Shown piece after piece: positions 31,862-45,069 of a stretch of DNA of 64,000 nt. A program made the translations under genes and the position numbers. Origin of the DNA: Prostheceraeus crozeri (Eukaryota; Platyhelminthes; Polycladida; Euryleptidae); contig CAJQUW010000944.1 in the NCBI GenBank assembly GCA_907163375.1, positions 1-64,000 on the forward strand. Direction: 5' to 3'. Each line of letters begins with the position of its first letter. Positions within the stretch are counted from its first letter, which is position 1. The notes under the pieces were generated by a model. The model saw only the letters and a program-made list of their open reading frames with translations, was not told the origin of the DNA and searched no databases.

Positions 31862-34100
31862 TTGAATAATCAATTTCAAGATGGCATGCTCAGTATCGCA
31901 GGTGATTTTATTCAGTTACCCTGCAATTGTTTTGAAGAAATTATTGGATTAAAGCAAAGAGAAAAATCTCGCATGTGGTCTACCAGTGTTAGACAAGATG
32001 TTTCTCGAACTGACGTCGCTAACTTTTTTCTTGTTGATTCTTTTGCTAATGTTAGTTCAGATCTATTGTAATGTCGATGATCCGTATGACTTGGTACAGT
32101 TTTGGAAAGTGATGGATTTTCGTAAGAGCCATGTTAATAGTCCGGCAGCCAGAACGAGTTTCTGCGGGGAATGAGGCCGAAAATGAGACTTTCTCAGAAT
32201 GTTGTACAGCCTATGTCTACTACGAATCTGCACGTCTGCCGAGTTCTTGTGAGTTCCTCTTCTTGTCAGACAGGATCAAAGAAAAACACATGTAAATCCA
32301 ATGGGACGCAGATTGCAGTTTTTGGGTATAATGAAACGTAATGTATAACGAAAGGTACTAAGCCCAGAGTCATAATTTTTAGCATGGAATGTCATCAGTT
32401 CATTTCCTTTCATGTTCATGCACCCTTGTATATAAAGCTAAACACATTTAGATTTTACGAGCCTTAATGTCGGCAAACAACAACATGTTGACCCACTTCA
32501 TCCACATTGAATCACATTCTCACATACATTTCCGATCAGATGCATGATAATAACACATGAGCATGAAAGGAAATGACCTGAAGACATTCCATGCCAAAAA
32601 TTATGACTCTAGGCTCAGTACTTTTCGTTTAATCAGAGAAAACATAAAAAAATTCATTTTACCCAAAAACTGCAATCTGCGTCCCATTGAATTTACATGT
32701 GTTTTTCTTTGATCCTGTCTGACAAGAAGAGGAACTCACAAGAACTCGGGAGACGTGCAGATTCGTAGTAGACATAGGCTGTACATCATTCTGAGAAAGT
32801 CTCATTTTCGGCCTCATTCCCCGCAGAAACTCGTTCTGGCTGCCGGACTATAAGTCCTTCAAATCGAAGTTACCTCAAAATTTGCGCAAATCTGATGATG
32901 TTCTTCTAACCAAGTGTGACAACAAGTTTTTGGCGTCATTGCAAACGCTATGAACGAAATGTCAATTACACAAGTGGAAATGAATCCAAGAGATAGACCC
33001 TGGGTTACGCCGATACTGAAACATTTGATCAAACCAAAACATGATGTTTATCGTACGTTCTGAATTATATCGTCCCTATCAGCAAAAATGGGAATTTGAG
33101 ACATCAAATGCAAAGCTAATTTGGTCATATAAATTCGAATTTCAGATTTGGTGTATGTACGTGTATTTCGTCAACAGCACATTGGAAAACTCGAATGTAA
33201 TAAATGCAAATTATTTGCGTTCTATTGCTGACATACTTTATGCACACCGTGACGAAAGCAGCAAATGAGATCAGCTACCTTTTAGGGATTATCTTTGCGC
33301 ATAGCCAATATTGGCCACAATTTCGAAGCGGAGCAACACCATCTGATACTTTTCGACCAAAAGTAGAAACAGTCATATTTCTCTCTTACTTGCAAAACCT
33401 GAAGAAACGCAAATCAAGTGACAATGACAGACTTGTTGGTGGGAAGGAATTTCCCCTCCTATTCCCCCAAAGAAATAGCGGAATTAGAATGAAAAAATGA
33501 AATATAATTTATAATATTATTCATATTATTATATTGTTTATAAATATATCATTTATAATTCCCATCCCATAAAGCGAATATTAATTTAATCGTTTTTCGT
33601 TTATTGACTATGATTTCATAAATACATCGTATTTCTATTATCATTGTTTCATTTTTATGCGTTGCACCTGCACCGAAAGCGAAGAATTTTTCTTTAATTT
33701 ATTTGGAGGACTATCCCGCTTCTTCCTATAAGCAAAATTGTCGAGCGATTAATTTTGAAACATGCAAATATACACCTTCAATGTCTCGGTCGTAGTCAGC
33801 TTGGGTTCAGGCCAGCCTCATCGATGCTTCATGCTAAGAAATTTCTATCCATGAGTTTGTGACTTGATCTTGCCTGAAATGTCAGGTACTTTTTGATAAT
33901 AGTAAAACATTCGATTGACTTTCTCATGGATCTGTGGGTAATTGATATTCTTTCTGATTCAACTAAGCTTCCAACAAAATGTTGTGCAATGGATTTGTGA
34001 TTATCTTCATGACAGATGTCAGCGTGCATGCTTGAACAGTCATATCTACAGCTCCATTGTAAATATCCCTCTGGTGTGCCACACGGCTCAAATTTAGGTG
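31862..34100 (+). pseudogene. Decayed CR1/L2-like LINE ORF2 (copy 2)
   Basis: Same LINE as at 22551-26215, carrying the older foldback (32138-32850) but not the Tc1 element. The RT fragment reads on to VPHGSNLG near 34095, where the minus-strand LINE begins. Confidence 0.75.
32138..32850. mobile_element. Foldback element, TAGTCCGG ends (copy 2)
   Basis: The counterpart of 22827-23540, 713 bp, with TAA target duplications (32135-32137, 32851-32853). Some arm positions have changed independently of copy 1, so both arms are evolving by point mutation. Confidence 0.93.
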
Positions 34101-35261
34101 TTGAATATGCACCTAAGCTCATTGCGACTACTCACTTCGACGTCAGCGCGTCCGCGTTGTTGCGTCGCTGTGTCCATGAGACTTTCATGATCCGTCACAG
34201 CAGCCACATTTCTATGGCTACCAGCCGTTTCCATAAAGCAGTCTAAATGCAGTCTTGTTGTAAGAGCAATGGTACACACTTTAGCAAAACCAGTTCGTTT
34301 GTTTACCTCTTTATTAGCGAAGTAAACAAAGGAGGCAACCTGTTTCACCTCCTGTCCACGTATCTTCACAGAGCATGGTGGAGATTCTGTCATACTGAAA
34401 ACAATTGGAACCGACATTTTCAAATTTAAGTATAGACCTCTTTCTTCGCTCTCCGACACCACAATATTCATTAGATCTTGTAATTGTGCTTCAGATTCAG
34501 CGATAATTATTATATCATTCGCATATTGGAGATTGTTTGGGGTTGCACCTCCGACTTTGAACGCTCCTTCTTTGTCCACATTTCGTAGAATCATCTCTGA
34601 ACACAATGCAAACAGAAAAGGAAATGCCACACAGCCTTAAGGAACTCCTCTGCAGACGAACTCAATTCGCCTTCCACTTGAATATAAGCTTTCTGTCTCC
34701 AGTATAGAGACTGCCTCAGCTCGATGTCACATTCTTCGTTGTCTAGGTCTGGTGTGATCTTGAAAAGAGGTTCATGTTTGATTATGCCAGAAGCCCTGCT
34801 GTAGTCGACGACGGAAACCTATATACATTTATCTGTTTCTCAATAGCTCTCTCGATAAGTCGTCTTAATATGTAAATGGCATTTATAATACCTTTGTCTG
34901 GCAAGAATCCGGACTGAGTTTTTCACATTTCTTCAGATTACCTGACTAGGATTCTTTTAAATAATATTCGAGTCATCAGCTTTGTGACATGGCTCATTGT
35001 ACTGATAAGTCGGTGATCTCCACATTTTCGTGCACTAGTTTCTACAGCAGCGGATGAAAATGAATTTTGTCATACCTTCCGGACTTTCGGTATCTCACTC
35101 TCCACATAGATCTGGTTAGTCAGCTGAGGGAGCGACTTGCAACCCTATCCATCCGCTGACATCATTTCGGAGACTATGCCATCTGATCCTGCTGCCTTTC
35201 GATTTACAGACTTCTTCAGCGCGGTCCTTGTTTCACCGGCTGCGATGTGCAGGATGCTGTT
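34100..35261 (-). pseudogene. Minus-strand LINE, RT and 3' part (copy 2)
   Basis: Same element as 26215-27397 with a longer readable frame at 34094-34630: LFALCSEMILRNVDKEG, YANDIIIIAES, ESEERGLYLNLK and VKQVASFVYF. The 5' remainder is displaced by the hAT element to 37401-38440. Confidence 0.8.
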
Positions 35262-37400
35262 CAGGGCTGGCTTTTTGCCGGCTAAAACTGGTTTTTCCCA
35301 CTAAGTGGTAAAAACCCGGAAAACCCGGCAAAAACTGGTAAAAAGCGGCTAAAACTAAAGTTCCGAAAAATCAGTCTATTTCTTTACAAAATTATCGACA
35401 ACAAGTTCGGTTTTGAGTATTGCGATGCATGCGGGTTTACAGATTGCATGCAACTCTTATCTTGCAAAAATGACATTCATTCTCTGATGACATTTTATCT
35501 TCTTACCCATACTCTTTCGCTATTTTAAATAGCTCGAATTTTTGTCTACGTCGATGATGTCGTTTCTGCATCTTTATGATCTGTGCGTTTTTGTGATCTC
35601 CATTTTGAATAGAAATAAACATTTACTTGACTTGACTTGATAGAACCACATGATATGTTTTTATCACGAACGACATCCAATGTTGTCTTTGTATGCAATT
35701 GTTTGCTCTGCCCTTTTCTTGAACCTTTAGAGCAAATGTAGACTTCAGCACCATTTTGGTCGTTTAGTTCATGTAATAGAAGTTGTTAGATTCTTCATAA
35801 ATTATCATTAAATGAATACTCTTTTAGATCAAAGAATGTGATTCCGTTCAAACTGGTTTATAAATAGAACTAAATTAAGCAAGCCACTTTCTTTATGTGG
35901 ACGAGCTTCAATAGGTCCACTGTCATTCTTCTGTGTTGAATGTTCAGCAAGAATGCATAGTGTATTCTAATAGTCTTAGGTTTCATCAAATCTAGTTTTG
36001 AACCCAGGTCTCATGAACGCAGAAAGAATACACTATCAAAGGGTCTCTGCACAGGAAAATGCACTGAAGCTCCCAAATCAAGCAATGTGCAACCATAGAA
36101 ATTGATGACAATAAAACCTCTAGAATGGAAATGAAGCTTCATGCAATACACAATAGTGGCACAAAAATCGCACGCATTTTCACTTAGATACACTTGTCAA
36201 CGGCTGGATCATTGGGTTAGAATCAGTCACATGTGCAATTCTAAACTTTTCATTGGTGATCCAAGCCCCAACTTAGTTCCCCCGGAAGTGCCGCGACCTT
36301 GAGTCAATTTCCATTCTAGTCAACTTCAGATAAACAATCTATTTCTATGTGTGCAACTGTCAGTTAGAATGCATTTCTACATTTTTTAGAATTGTACTAA
36401 ATGTACTAATGCTTGTGACTGAATCACAAAATCATATTTTGGAAGAACAAATAGTAATTGAATAGCATTGCTCGCAGCAGCAATCTTGATAAAGTGAGGC
36501 ATAGTGTGTGTGTGTGTAAACTGCAAAATTGGACGTTGCTATTAGAATCTGAGAGAGGCAAGCAATTGTGACATTTATTTGCATTATTGTGATATTCAAG
36601 TTTGTTTAAAGTTCTTCAAATTTCCATATTTTGAGCTCAAATCAAAACTTTACTGTCGGCATTCAATTCATTTAACATCACCTTATTTTCTAAATATATG
36701 AGGGGAACTTGCCATGACATGAAAATGTTGCAGGGCAGTATTATTGATCTTGCCCTTCTGGGACAGGAGGATAGATTTCATAATCACAATGGGTATGGGA
36801 CATTTGTCACAGATTTAGAAGACAAGCTATTCTATGAAGCCAGCGGGCAAGATAATCATAGAAATCCGAGGCCTGATTTCTACATTTTCTTGCCCTTCTA
36901 GCTTCATGGAATACAATCTGTTTTTAAACAAAAACACTGTCTTTTACATGGAAACAAGTGATTTGCTTCCAGCATGCACGTTTGTTTCATCTTACAATGA
37001 ATGAAATTTGTGAAGCAACAAAAAGGTGCACGCTTTAGAGAATGCGCTGTATCTTTTTTTGTAATTAATTCATGTTCTCACACTTATGCTTGGAACATAT
37101 TCTTAATCAAAATATGATATTGATAAGGTTTGAATTGTGAAAACACAGGCTTGAATGTTTCTCGAATGATGAAAAAGTAAAGTGAACATATTGTGACTAA
37201 CGTTCATCAATAAAATAAGGATTTACGATGATCCCTTAAACTGTATGTACACAAAAAAATTAATTGTTAGTGCTGGAAAATAGTTTTAGCCAGTTTTTGC
37301 CAGTTTTTGCCAATTTTAGCCGAAAAATGATGACAAAAGCTGGTGGTTTTTACCAGGTTTACCATCAGGTTACCATCCTGGTTTTTACCGGCCTACCCTG
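35262..37400. mobile_element. hAT-type non-autonomous element, 2139 bp
   Basis: Ends CAGGGCTGGC at the left and CCTACCCTG at the right, inverted repeats of the CAGGG type known in hAT elements. The flanks ATGCTGTT (35254-35261) and ATGTTGTT (37401-37408) agree at seven of eight bases. The minus-strand LINE resumes in order on the other side, independent proof of insertion. Subterminal zones on both sides hold many copies of AAACTGG/CCAGTTTTTGCC and TTTACC strings, as expected of transposase-binding regions. There is no transposase. Inside are a LINE 3' end (about 35365-35641), repeat R (36097-36345), a short GT microsatellite (36508-36521) and an unrecognised 67-codon frame at 36698-36901. 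Confidence 0.88.
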
Positions 37401-38440
37401 ATGTTGTTGTTCCGCTCAATTCTCATGCTTGTCCCTCGATTATCGTCAAATAGGTTCTTGATGTAATTTTCCCAGCAGTCAAGTTTCTCATTTCTTTCTA
37501 GAAAATCTTCTCCGAGTAGACTTTCTACGAATCCATTTGTAGTTCCTCTCTCATCTGAATACCGGCAGCCTTCCTGATTTCCGCATACATTGATCGTTCG
37601 TGCATGATGCCTTTTGTCAAGTTCCTCGATTTTGTTGCATTGAAAGTTAAAGCAGTTTTTCTTTGCTTTTCGACATTCTCTCCGGATCTCTTTGTCAAGC
37701 TAGCTTGCTATACATTCTTACATTGCTTTTGGCCTTTCGTCTGGCTTCCATTTTTGGAGAATTTCCTGAGTCATCCAATTCTGCTTCAATGTTTCTCTCT
37801 TCTCCTGAAGTACCACGTCGGCTGCCTGCGTTAAGGTATCGCAAAAGATGGAGTAGTTTTCGTCTGCGCTTTTGTTTGTGAAATCAAGTTCAGCAATACC
37901 AACTCGCTGTATTTATCTCGATTTTGCTCGCTGTTCACTAATAACTCTGCGTTCTGAGTCCTAACCATCATTTTACGAAGCCGAAGTTTCCCCGTAGCAA
38001 CGACTGAAACATGATCACTGCTACAATCTGCTCCCGGGTACGCTCTGGCTTGTAAAACAGCTCTTCGGAATCGCTTGTTCACAGTGATGTAATCCATCTG
38101 ATTTCGGAAATTGCCTCCCGTACTTCTCCAAGTCCAAAGTTTTCGTGGGATGATGTTCAAACCATGTATTGCTTATTGCTTGACTGTTCTGTATGCGCCA
38201 ATTTATCCACTTCCCCACGTCTTTGTCCTATCCGTCCTGCAATCGCATTGACTATTAAGTTTGCAGCTAGTATTTAGTTGAAAGTCGCAGGTGCCCTGCT
38301 GCACCGACTTCCTCTTACCGAGCAAGGGCCTACCGGGATTGACCACGGCACTCCCATTGACGCACTTGACATCGTTAACTGAATTTATTTGTGCATGCAC
38401 AATAGTAAAAAGGGAAGATACAAACGGTGATATCATCAAT
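37401..38440 (-). pseudogene. 5' part of the minus-strand LINE (endonuclease and start of RT)
   Basis: On the minus strand: a decayed N-terminal segment (38203-38439, containing PGRPLLGKRKSVQQGTCDF, a remnant of the usual GTWNVRTL start), then endonuclease C-terminal motifs at 37831-38160 (TWRSTGG, RNQMDYITVNKRFRRAVL, PGADCSSDHVSV with the SDH triad), then the linker with CWENYIKNLFDD just before the hAT insertion. The middle of the endonuclease is missing. Together with 34100-35261 this makes one LINE of the RTE-like type that lost function long before the hAT arrived. Confidence 0.82.
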
Positions 38441-38639
38441 TCTCATACCGTCGCCGCAGTGCTAGAACGTTTGCTAGCTGTTGGCCCTGATTGAGATTCT
38501 CCATGAACCGCCTGCATTCTCTGCCGAGAGATCTAAATCGAATAAGTAAGTCACTTTTGGGTGCCTGAATTGTCCCGCCGGTTGAACAATCAATGTGAGT
38601 TGAATATATAAGCTCATTTAAAGGTGTGCTCCGGAGATT

Positions 38640-41375
38640 TTTCGGTTTACATTTTATTGCATTTGATTGAAGGTCTGACTCTAGCTACTTGAATCAGTGA
38701 CTCAAAGACGCCCAAACCGCATCGTCAGAGCGTAAAAGTGATGCGATGAACCGGTATCATCAACAATCGTCAATAAGAAGTTATAGAAAGTAATCGAGTG
38801 TTTTCTCGTGTGAGGACATATTTTTTTCAAGAAAGAAATTAAAAAGCATATATAACAGTTAACTAGATTCAGGAGATTACTTTTTACAATGAGCGCATTT
38901 CTTTTATACAAGGTTCTCCATACAAAATGGGAGAAATACCATCAAAATCGGCTGACAATTTCTGAAGTCACATATTATTCATTCAACTATGAATGCAGAT
39001 GATTGTATTTGCCGGTTGTAAGCGCATATTTGGTATCATTTTGTCTGAAAAAAAGATAATATGAATCTTTCGATACATCGCAGTGGTTCTAATTTGTAGT
39101 ATTTCTAAAAAAGTCTTGACTATTGTTCTTATGCAAAATCATTGAATTGAGATCACTTTCAGACAGAAGTCATTTTGAGAAGGTCATTATCATTGAAATC
39201 ACTTTGTGACATGGGATCACTGGGCGAAGTGGTCAGAACATACACGACTACGTTTATCTGGAGTAAAGTCTTTCCGTCCTATGATTCGACACCATTTAAT
39301 GAACAAGGAGGCTTTTGTTAGGAAACTCTATGGAAGCTGATATTTTCAAGTTCAGCATTGGCATTGTAGATGCATCCAAAGGTAAAACACTGCACCATTT
39401 TTGCAGCAAACTTAAAATGAATCTCCAGATGAAAATGTTGCTATTTGAAATGATGCACTTGCATTTTGATGCATGTTCGTCACTGCATGGGCAATTCAGT
39501 GCGTCCCGTGTGTCAATACGTCTAAAATAAGACGGTTGCTTGCACGCTTCCATCCTGCTCCCATGATTTTGTCTTTACGCAATTGTCACCAATGACGTCA
39601 TCACGTATTTTCATTCAGTTCTGGTGACTTAATGAAACAACTTTCACTGCCGAGAGTTACGGCGAATGAAATCTCTTCCAACGGACATTCGATTGAGGTC
39701 ATGTTAAAAAAACATCTGGAGTACACCATTAAAGGCGGTCACAATGGCCTTGTCCAGGTTATGAGAACCCAGTAGCGTTGCCTGCTGACTCTTCTCTTCT
39801 CCCCTGCTAAACCTGCTGCTTTGGTATTGGTACGCGAATGCTTATTTGATTATATTTATTCGTAATTAACCTTCAATTCTGAAAGTGGTTGCACTATCCG
39901 CCATTTGTGGACACGCCCCTTACCGCCTAATTCCGGTTCCCTCATGATTGAATTGCCTGCAACATGGTCTGCGGAGTGAAGTGTCAAAACTATGTTATCA
40001 AAAGAATATCTGAATACAATGTACAAAGTTAACATTTTGAGGATCTTGGAATACAATTCACCAATGCAATCCTGGCAAACAATTTCCATTGCGCGCATCG
40101 ATTCGTCTGCCCTAGAAGTACCGGTTTTCACTCTCGCCATCACTGGGTAAGCCTGATTGCGTGGGATGTTACTTGTGAGCAAATCGTGGAAAGATTACGG
40201 CAATGGCGTCTTCCGCTCATCCTTCAAAAGTCTTCACTCCGAGCATGGTGAACGTAATCCCGACGTCAGAGCCTTGTGTTCTGTGGGCACTTCGCTTCAG
40301 AGATGGAAGCGGACCGAGATTTTGTGAAGTGCACAAATAGACTGGCACCGTTCATTCGATTACAATTCAGTCGATGTGAATTGCAGATCGATCACGATTA
40401 CGGATGTAGTCAATAATTACGATAATGATAAAAAGACATATTTCTTGGCTACATCGGTTCGGTACATCACTGTAATACATATGTCGAACCCCTGAGTTAC
40501 GAGTCCCTCTGTTTACCGGGCAGCTTCATATCTCACAGTTTGCATGTACGCCTGTGTGTTCGACAGAAAAACCTTCACTATAAGAAGTGCAAAAACGGAT
40601 TCTCTTGACGTCGGATTCTCTCTGCGACGGCAGTTTCTCTTCGAAAAGAGGCACAGGAAGCTATGTTTGAATCAAAGTTTGAATGGATGACTGTTGATGA
40701 ATGATTCTGGATATTAGCTTATGGATGCCGATGAGATTGTGGCTGAGGTGATCAAGTGTCGCCTGCGTCCGAAGCATCAATCCCACCGGCTGCTGCATTC
40801 GAGGCGCTGGACATTTCCTTGCGATGGAATTACAGGAACCTGAGGCCGAACATTTGCTGCTTGTCAAGAATTGGCGTGATCAGGCAGTCACGGGCGACCG
40901 CACAGAAAAACTGTCAGGCTAACAACTCTAACAGTATCACTCACCCATTGAAATTTGCTTGTCACTAACAACTCACTACCTAACAGTGCTTCTGTGTAGT
41001 CACCCCATGATGTGAAGAAAATCCATCAAGCAGTCCTTTATCACAGCATTTTTTATGAAGTCCTAACTTTAGTATAAAAACTGAAGATCAAGATAGACTG
41101 TATAGGAAATATAGTACTAATAATGACAACCTGATTGATGGTACACGAATTGTTTCATGGCAGACTTGTTTTGCTTGGATAGACTCATGGATAGTAATAA
41201 GAATTAGACACATGTCTACATGTAAATAGACCGGCCCCCTTATAACTATAGCCAATATCCTACGTTAAGGGCAATTCTGAGATGCGAGCAGTGCTCGGTA
41301 TGGATAAGAGGGATTCGAGTGTTTTATTATTATTATTATCGCTTCATAGTATTGCAATACACCATGCATCAAGTC
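38640..41375. other. Long stretch without recognisable genes (38640-41375)
   Basis: Several short open frames but no domain, splice pair or repeat that I can support. A TTA microsatellite lies at 41324-41340. Some segments (39.7-40.3 kb) are less AT-rich than the surroundings and might hold exons, but none can be argued from motif evidence. Confidence 0.35.
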
Positions 41376-41377
41376 AT

Positions 41378-44300
41378 CTAAATTATCTTTCATTCGAGAG
41401 GATCGACTATCTGCAATCTATCTGCGCATCTGTTTCATTAATCAACTGATCCATTACAGAATAATGAGTGAAGAAATCACCACGATTGAATATGGTGGGG
41501 AAAATGCGAATGGCGCAAAGGAAAGATCACAAGCTTCAAATTGAAATGTGAAAAAATATGGTTTATTATTTCATTTAACCTGTGTGGATTTGCCAGACTA
41601 CGAGCTGGTGAATTACTTTAAGCAAAACAAGCAAAAGTACACATTTGAAAAGTGTATAACGATCCTGTACACAGTTGGACTAAGCAATATCTATACCATT
41701 GCACAGAATGCCCGAATCGATCACTTACGGAGAGGATCAAATAATTAGAGAGGGAAAATGATGCCGTGAGAAGAAAAAACCCTAAAGAAGAGATCTGCTG
41801 ACTAAAGCATCAATGCGTACGATGAAGAAGAGCAGGAGAAGCGGATGAATCAAGGATAGATAGAGAAGATCATCTCGTCGCTGAAAGTGGAAAAGTCAAA
41901 TTTAGAGACGACGGAAGTGGCGAAGAAAAAGAAGAAGAGAAAGACGAAGTCTAAGGCGAGATTGACAGACTGATTTTAAAGACGCTCAAAGAACTGAACG
42001 AAAAGGTAGAACGAAAAGGTAGAAAAAGTTGGAAGCCAGATGAAGGAGCCGATCAACAACACAAGGAGTGATCAGAATCGACAACATCATCCGCGACCAA
42101 CATGCCAACAACGAAGGTGCTATGTGTGCGGAAGATATGGACATATAACAAAAAACTGCTATCATAACATTAGTAACAGCTACTAGAGCAGACCTTATCG
42201 GAGATGGAATGACGATACTCAGCCACCGGAAGGGCAACCACGATACCAAAATCGGCCGCAGCTTCAACAGAGGCATGATTTTAAACCAAGACCTCTTCGC
42301 ACTACACACAGTTAAACGGTATATTTGAATGTGGGATGGAAGGAAAGAGTGAAACTAGTAACATAGAAAGATTGAAGGGATATACAATAAGCATGTTTTA
42401 CGTTAACATCAATAGTATTAATGATGATAAGGAATATGGAAATGATAAGTGATATCAATGACTCCGATCTAATGGTTCACAGAAACTCATTTACGTAAGG
42501 AAGATAACAAACCGGAATTATATAAGTACGAAGGTCATCATACAACAGTAACTACTGCCTACTGAAGAAACGGCGGTAAAAATATTAAAGGCATCTCAGT
42601 TTATGAACTGCCAGTAAGACATGACATGAAGGCTCAAAAATCGAGAATGCAACTTCAACATCGGGAAATTTAATGATATTGTAGATTACAAACAAAAAAT
42701 GCATCGATATCAAAGAATTGCTTCTTTTGCTTTTGAAAGTTTGCTATCGAGAAAACAGCCAATCCAAGTATCGAGATAGAGAATATTACAATAAACTGGA
42801 AAGTTGCATAATAGATTAAAAATGAAAAATTTAATTATGATTGTAATTATGATAGATGTATGGATAATTGGATAATGATTTGATTATGATTGGTAGAATT
42901 GGAAAAGAAAACGATAACTCAGAATTAAAAGCACCTCTTCGGAAGTCGGAAGATGAAACTGTCAATAGTAACGAAACTTCGCTAATAATGCAGTCATGAA
43001 GAAATATGTGGGAATATATAGTGGGAAAAGTAAATTTCACCGCTTGCAGCGAGGCAAAGTTTGTAAATCGGCGATAGACTTGTATCGGAATCCATGATTA
43101 GAAAATATTGAATTTTGAAATTAAGGAACCGGTGACAAATACAGACCACCCACCGCTGTTAATTGAATTGGACATAAAGTTTTATTCAAAAATATCAAAT
43201 AAAAATGTGAATAATAAAAAAAGACAGAAACTGACACGGTCATTCAAATGAAGAAAGAATGATATCACTAGTAGGGGCGGCGGGTCTAATATGGTCAGTG
43301 GTCACCCAAAGGGTTTTCAGACACATTCTTTGCACAAATAAATTCTTTTCGTCCCGGAACAATTCACAAGGAAAGAAGAGCGTATCAGTCATTTCTCGAA
43401 AAATGATGGAGTATTATTCATTAGTAAAAATAAGAAGCGATTTTGTAAAAAAGTGTCAAAATACCCATTTAGTCCAATACCACTGGGTAATATGGGCACT
43501 GACTAGGGGCTATAAGGGTTTTGTATATTTTGATCTATTAAATGATGTTTACCAACGGTTTTATCGCTCTTATAGCCTACATGATTGGTTCATCAAGACA
43601 AGACATAACGTTGGACCGCATGATCGCATCGGCTGCATTGATTATAGTAAACAAGGCTTCATTTACTGTCCATAACCTGAAAAGTCATGAGTCATCATTT
43701 TATTCGATTTTGCACTTAGCATTAACTGTAAAATAAACGCTGCATTAAAACAGCATTTCACTCGTGCCACAGACTCATGGGCCCAATTCTTGTACGGCAT
43801 TTAATGCAAAAAGTCAATCATCAGTGATCTATTGTCAATCGCCACCGATAACATATGTTCTACAAGCATACAAGCAACACATGGTAGATTCATTCTTGAA
43901 ACTGAATAATAATCAATTGAGCAATGGGTCCTGAGCTACAGGCCGAAGAACTCAAATTATCCATATTAATCCGCTACCCATTTTAGTCCCGCCTCCCCTA
44001 GTGTTATCAACAACAGACTGAAAAGAAATAACTCATTCACTGAAAGAAAATCAAATTGATTCATCGAACTTGTACGGCGAATTGATGAAGACTGCAAAAT
44101 TTGTGACGAATAAAAAATAAGTGTTCATGATCATGAAGTACAGCATGTTTAATGTTAACAAGACAGAAGAAAACAGGATCTATTTAGTGCTAGATAAAAA
44201 ACAGCTGAATAAACTATTAAGGAAGGAGAAAAGGAGAAACAAAGCTATGATAGCTCAATAAACTGAATGAAGCAAAAGTTACAAGGGATAGCAAAAGATA

Positions 44301-44900
44301 CTGGAAACTTCTAAATCCTAAATTTATTTCTAAGGCTTCTAGGATTTTGATTGCAGGCGACTTCCTACTTCAAACTGTGATTGAGTCAGAAATAAAAAGC
44401 AATGTGAATACAATTATGAGATTATGACGCAGATTGAAAATGCTGTCTTGGATAGGGAGTTTACTACAAAAGAAATAGAAAAATTCTACAAAGTTGCTAT
44501 AAAGAAACGAAAGCTTTGAAATCTAGTGGACTAGACCACCTAGTGTATGAAATGTTAAAAGAAAACTCAGTCACAATCCTTAATGGAATATTTAATCATA
44601 TTTTTGATGCATGGTAATGTAATTCTCCATGGTAAAAAGTTGGATACCACCGATTTACAAGAAAAGTAACAGAAACGATAGAAACTCCTGCCGCTAAGTA
44701 ACGTACGTGGTCCTCATGTATCAAAGAATTTTTTACGAAAATTATTAATGAAAAGTCAAATTTGAGGATAATAGAAAACAATATCACTCATCTTGCTCAA
44801 TGGATCTTGCTCAATGAAATTCTGCATTAGATAATATATCCGATATCAAAAGAAATCATCATTCCATGACCGAACATAGTGCTTTCCTGGGATGTAGATT
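41378..44900 (+). pseudogene. Decayed LINE with CCHC zinc knuckle in ORF1
   Basis: The leader 41378-41470 (CGACTATCTGCAATCTATCTGCG) recurs at 45912-46004. A lysine/glutamate-rich region follows (41750-42050), then a gag-like CCHC knuckle at 42118-42159 (CYVCGRYGHITKNC) in an arginine- and glutamine-rich context, typical of ORF1 of some LINEs. From 44230 to 44650 scattered pieces of an RT N-terminus can be read in shifting frames (EIEKFYKVAIKKRK, YEMLKENSVTILNGIFNHIF), fitting the segment before motif A. Between them, 42.4-44.2 kb holds weak remains of the endonuclease. Many stops; not functional. Confidence 0.6.
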
Positions 44901-45069
44901 TCAAGGTCGGAGCTCGCTATTTATAAGTGTCCCTTTCTCAATATAATACCTAGATGAAGTATTACTATACTTCTGAGGAAGTACTTTTGACATAAAAAGA
45001 ATTTTAGTTCAATGTAGAAACATGTTTCACGTGATGAATATTAATGCCCGACAGCTAAGTGATTGAATC

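Larger units (their letters stand above)
28423..36226 (+). repeat. Tandem segmental duplication, copy 2 (about 7.8 kb)
   Basis: The direct repeat of 17767-28393 without three of its insertions. It continues without a break into the rest of the hAT element and the 5' part of the minus-strand LINE, so this is the copy joined to the original right flank. Confidence 0.93.
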
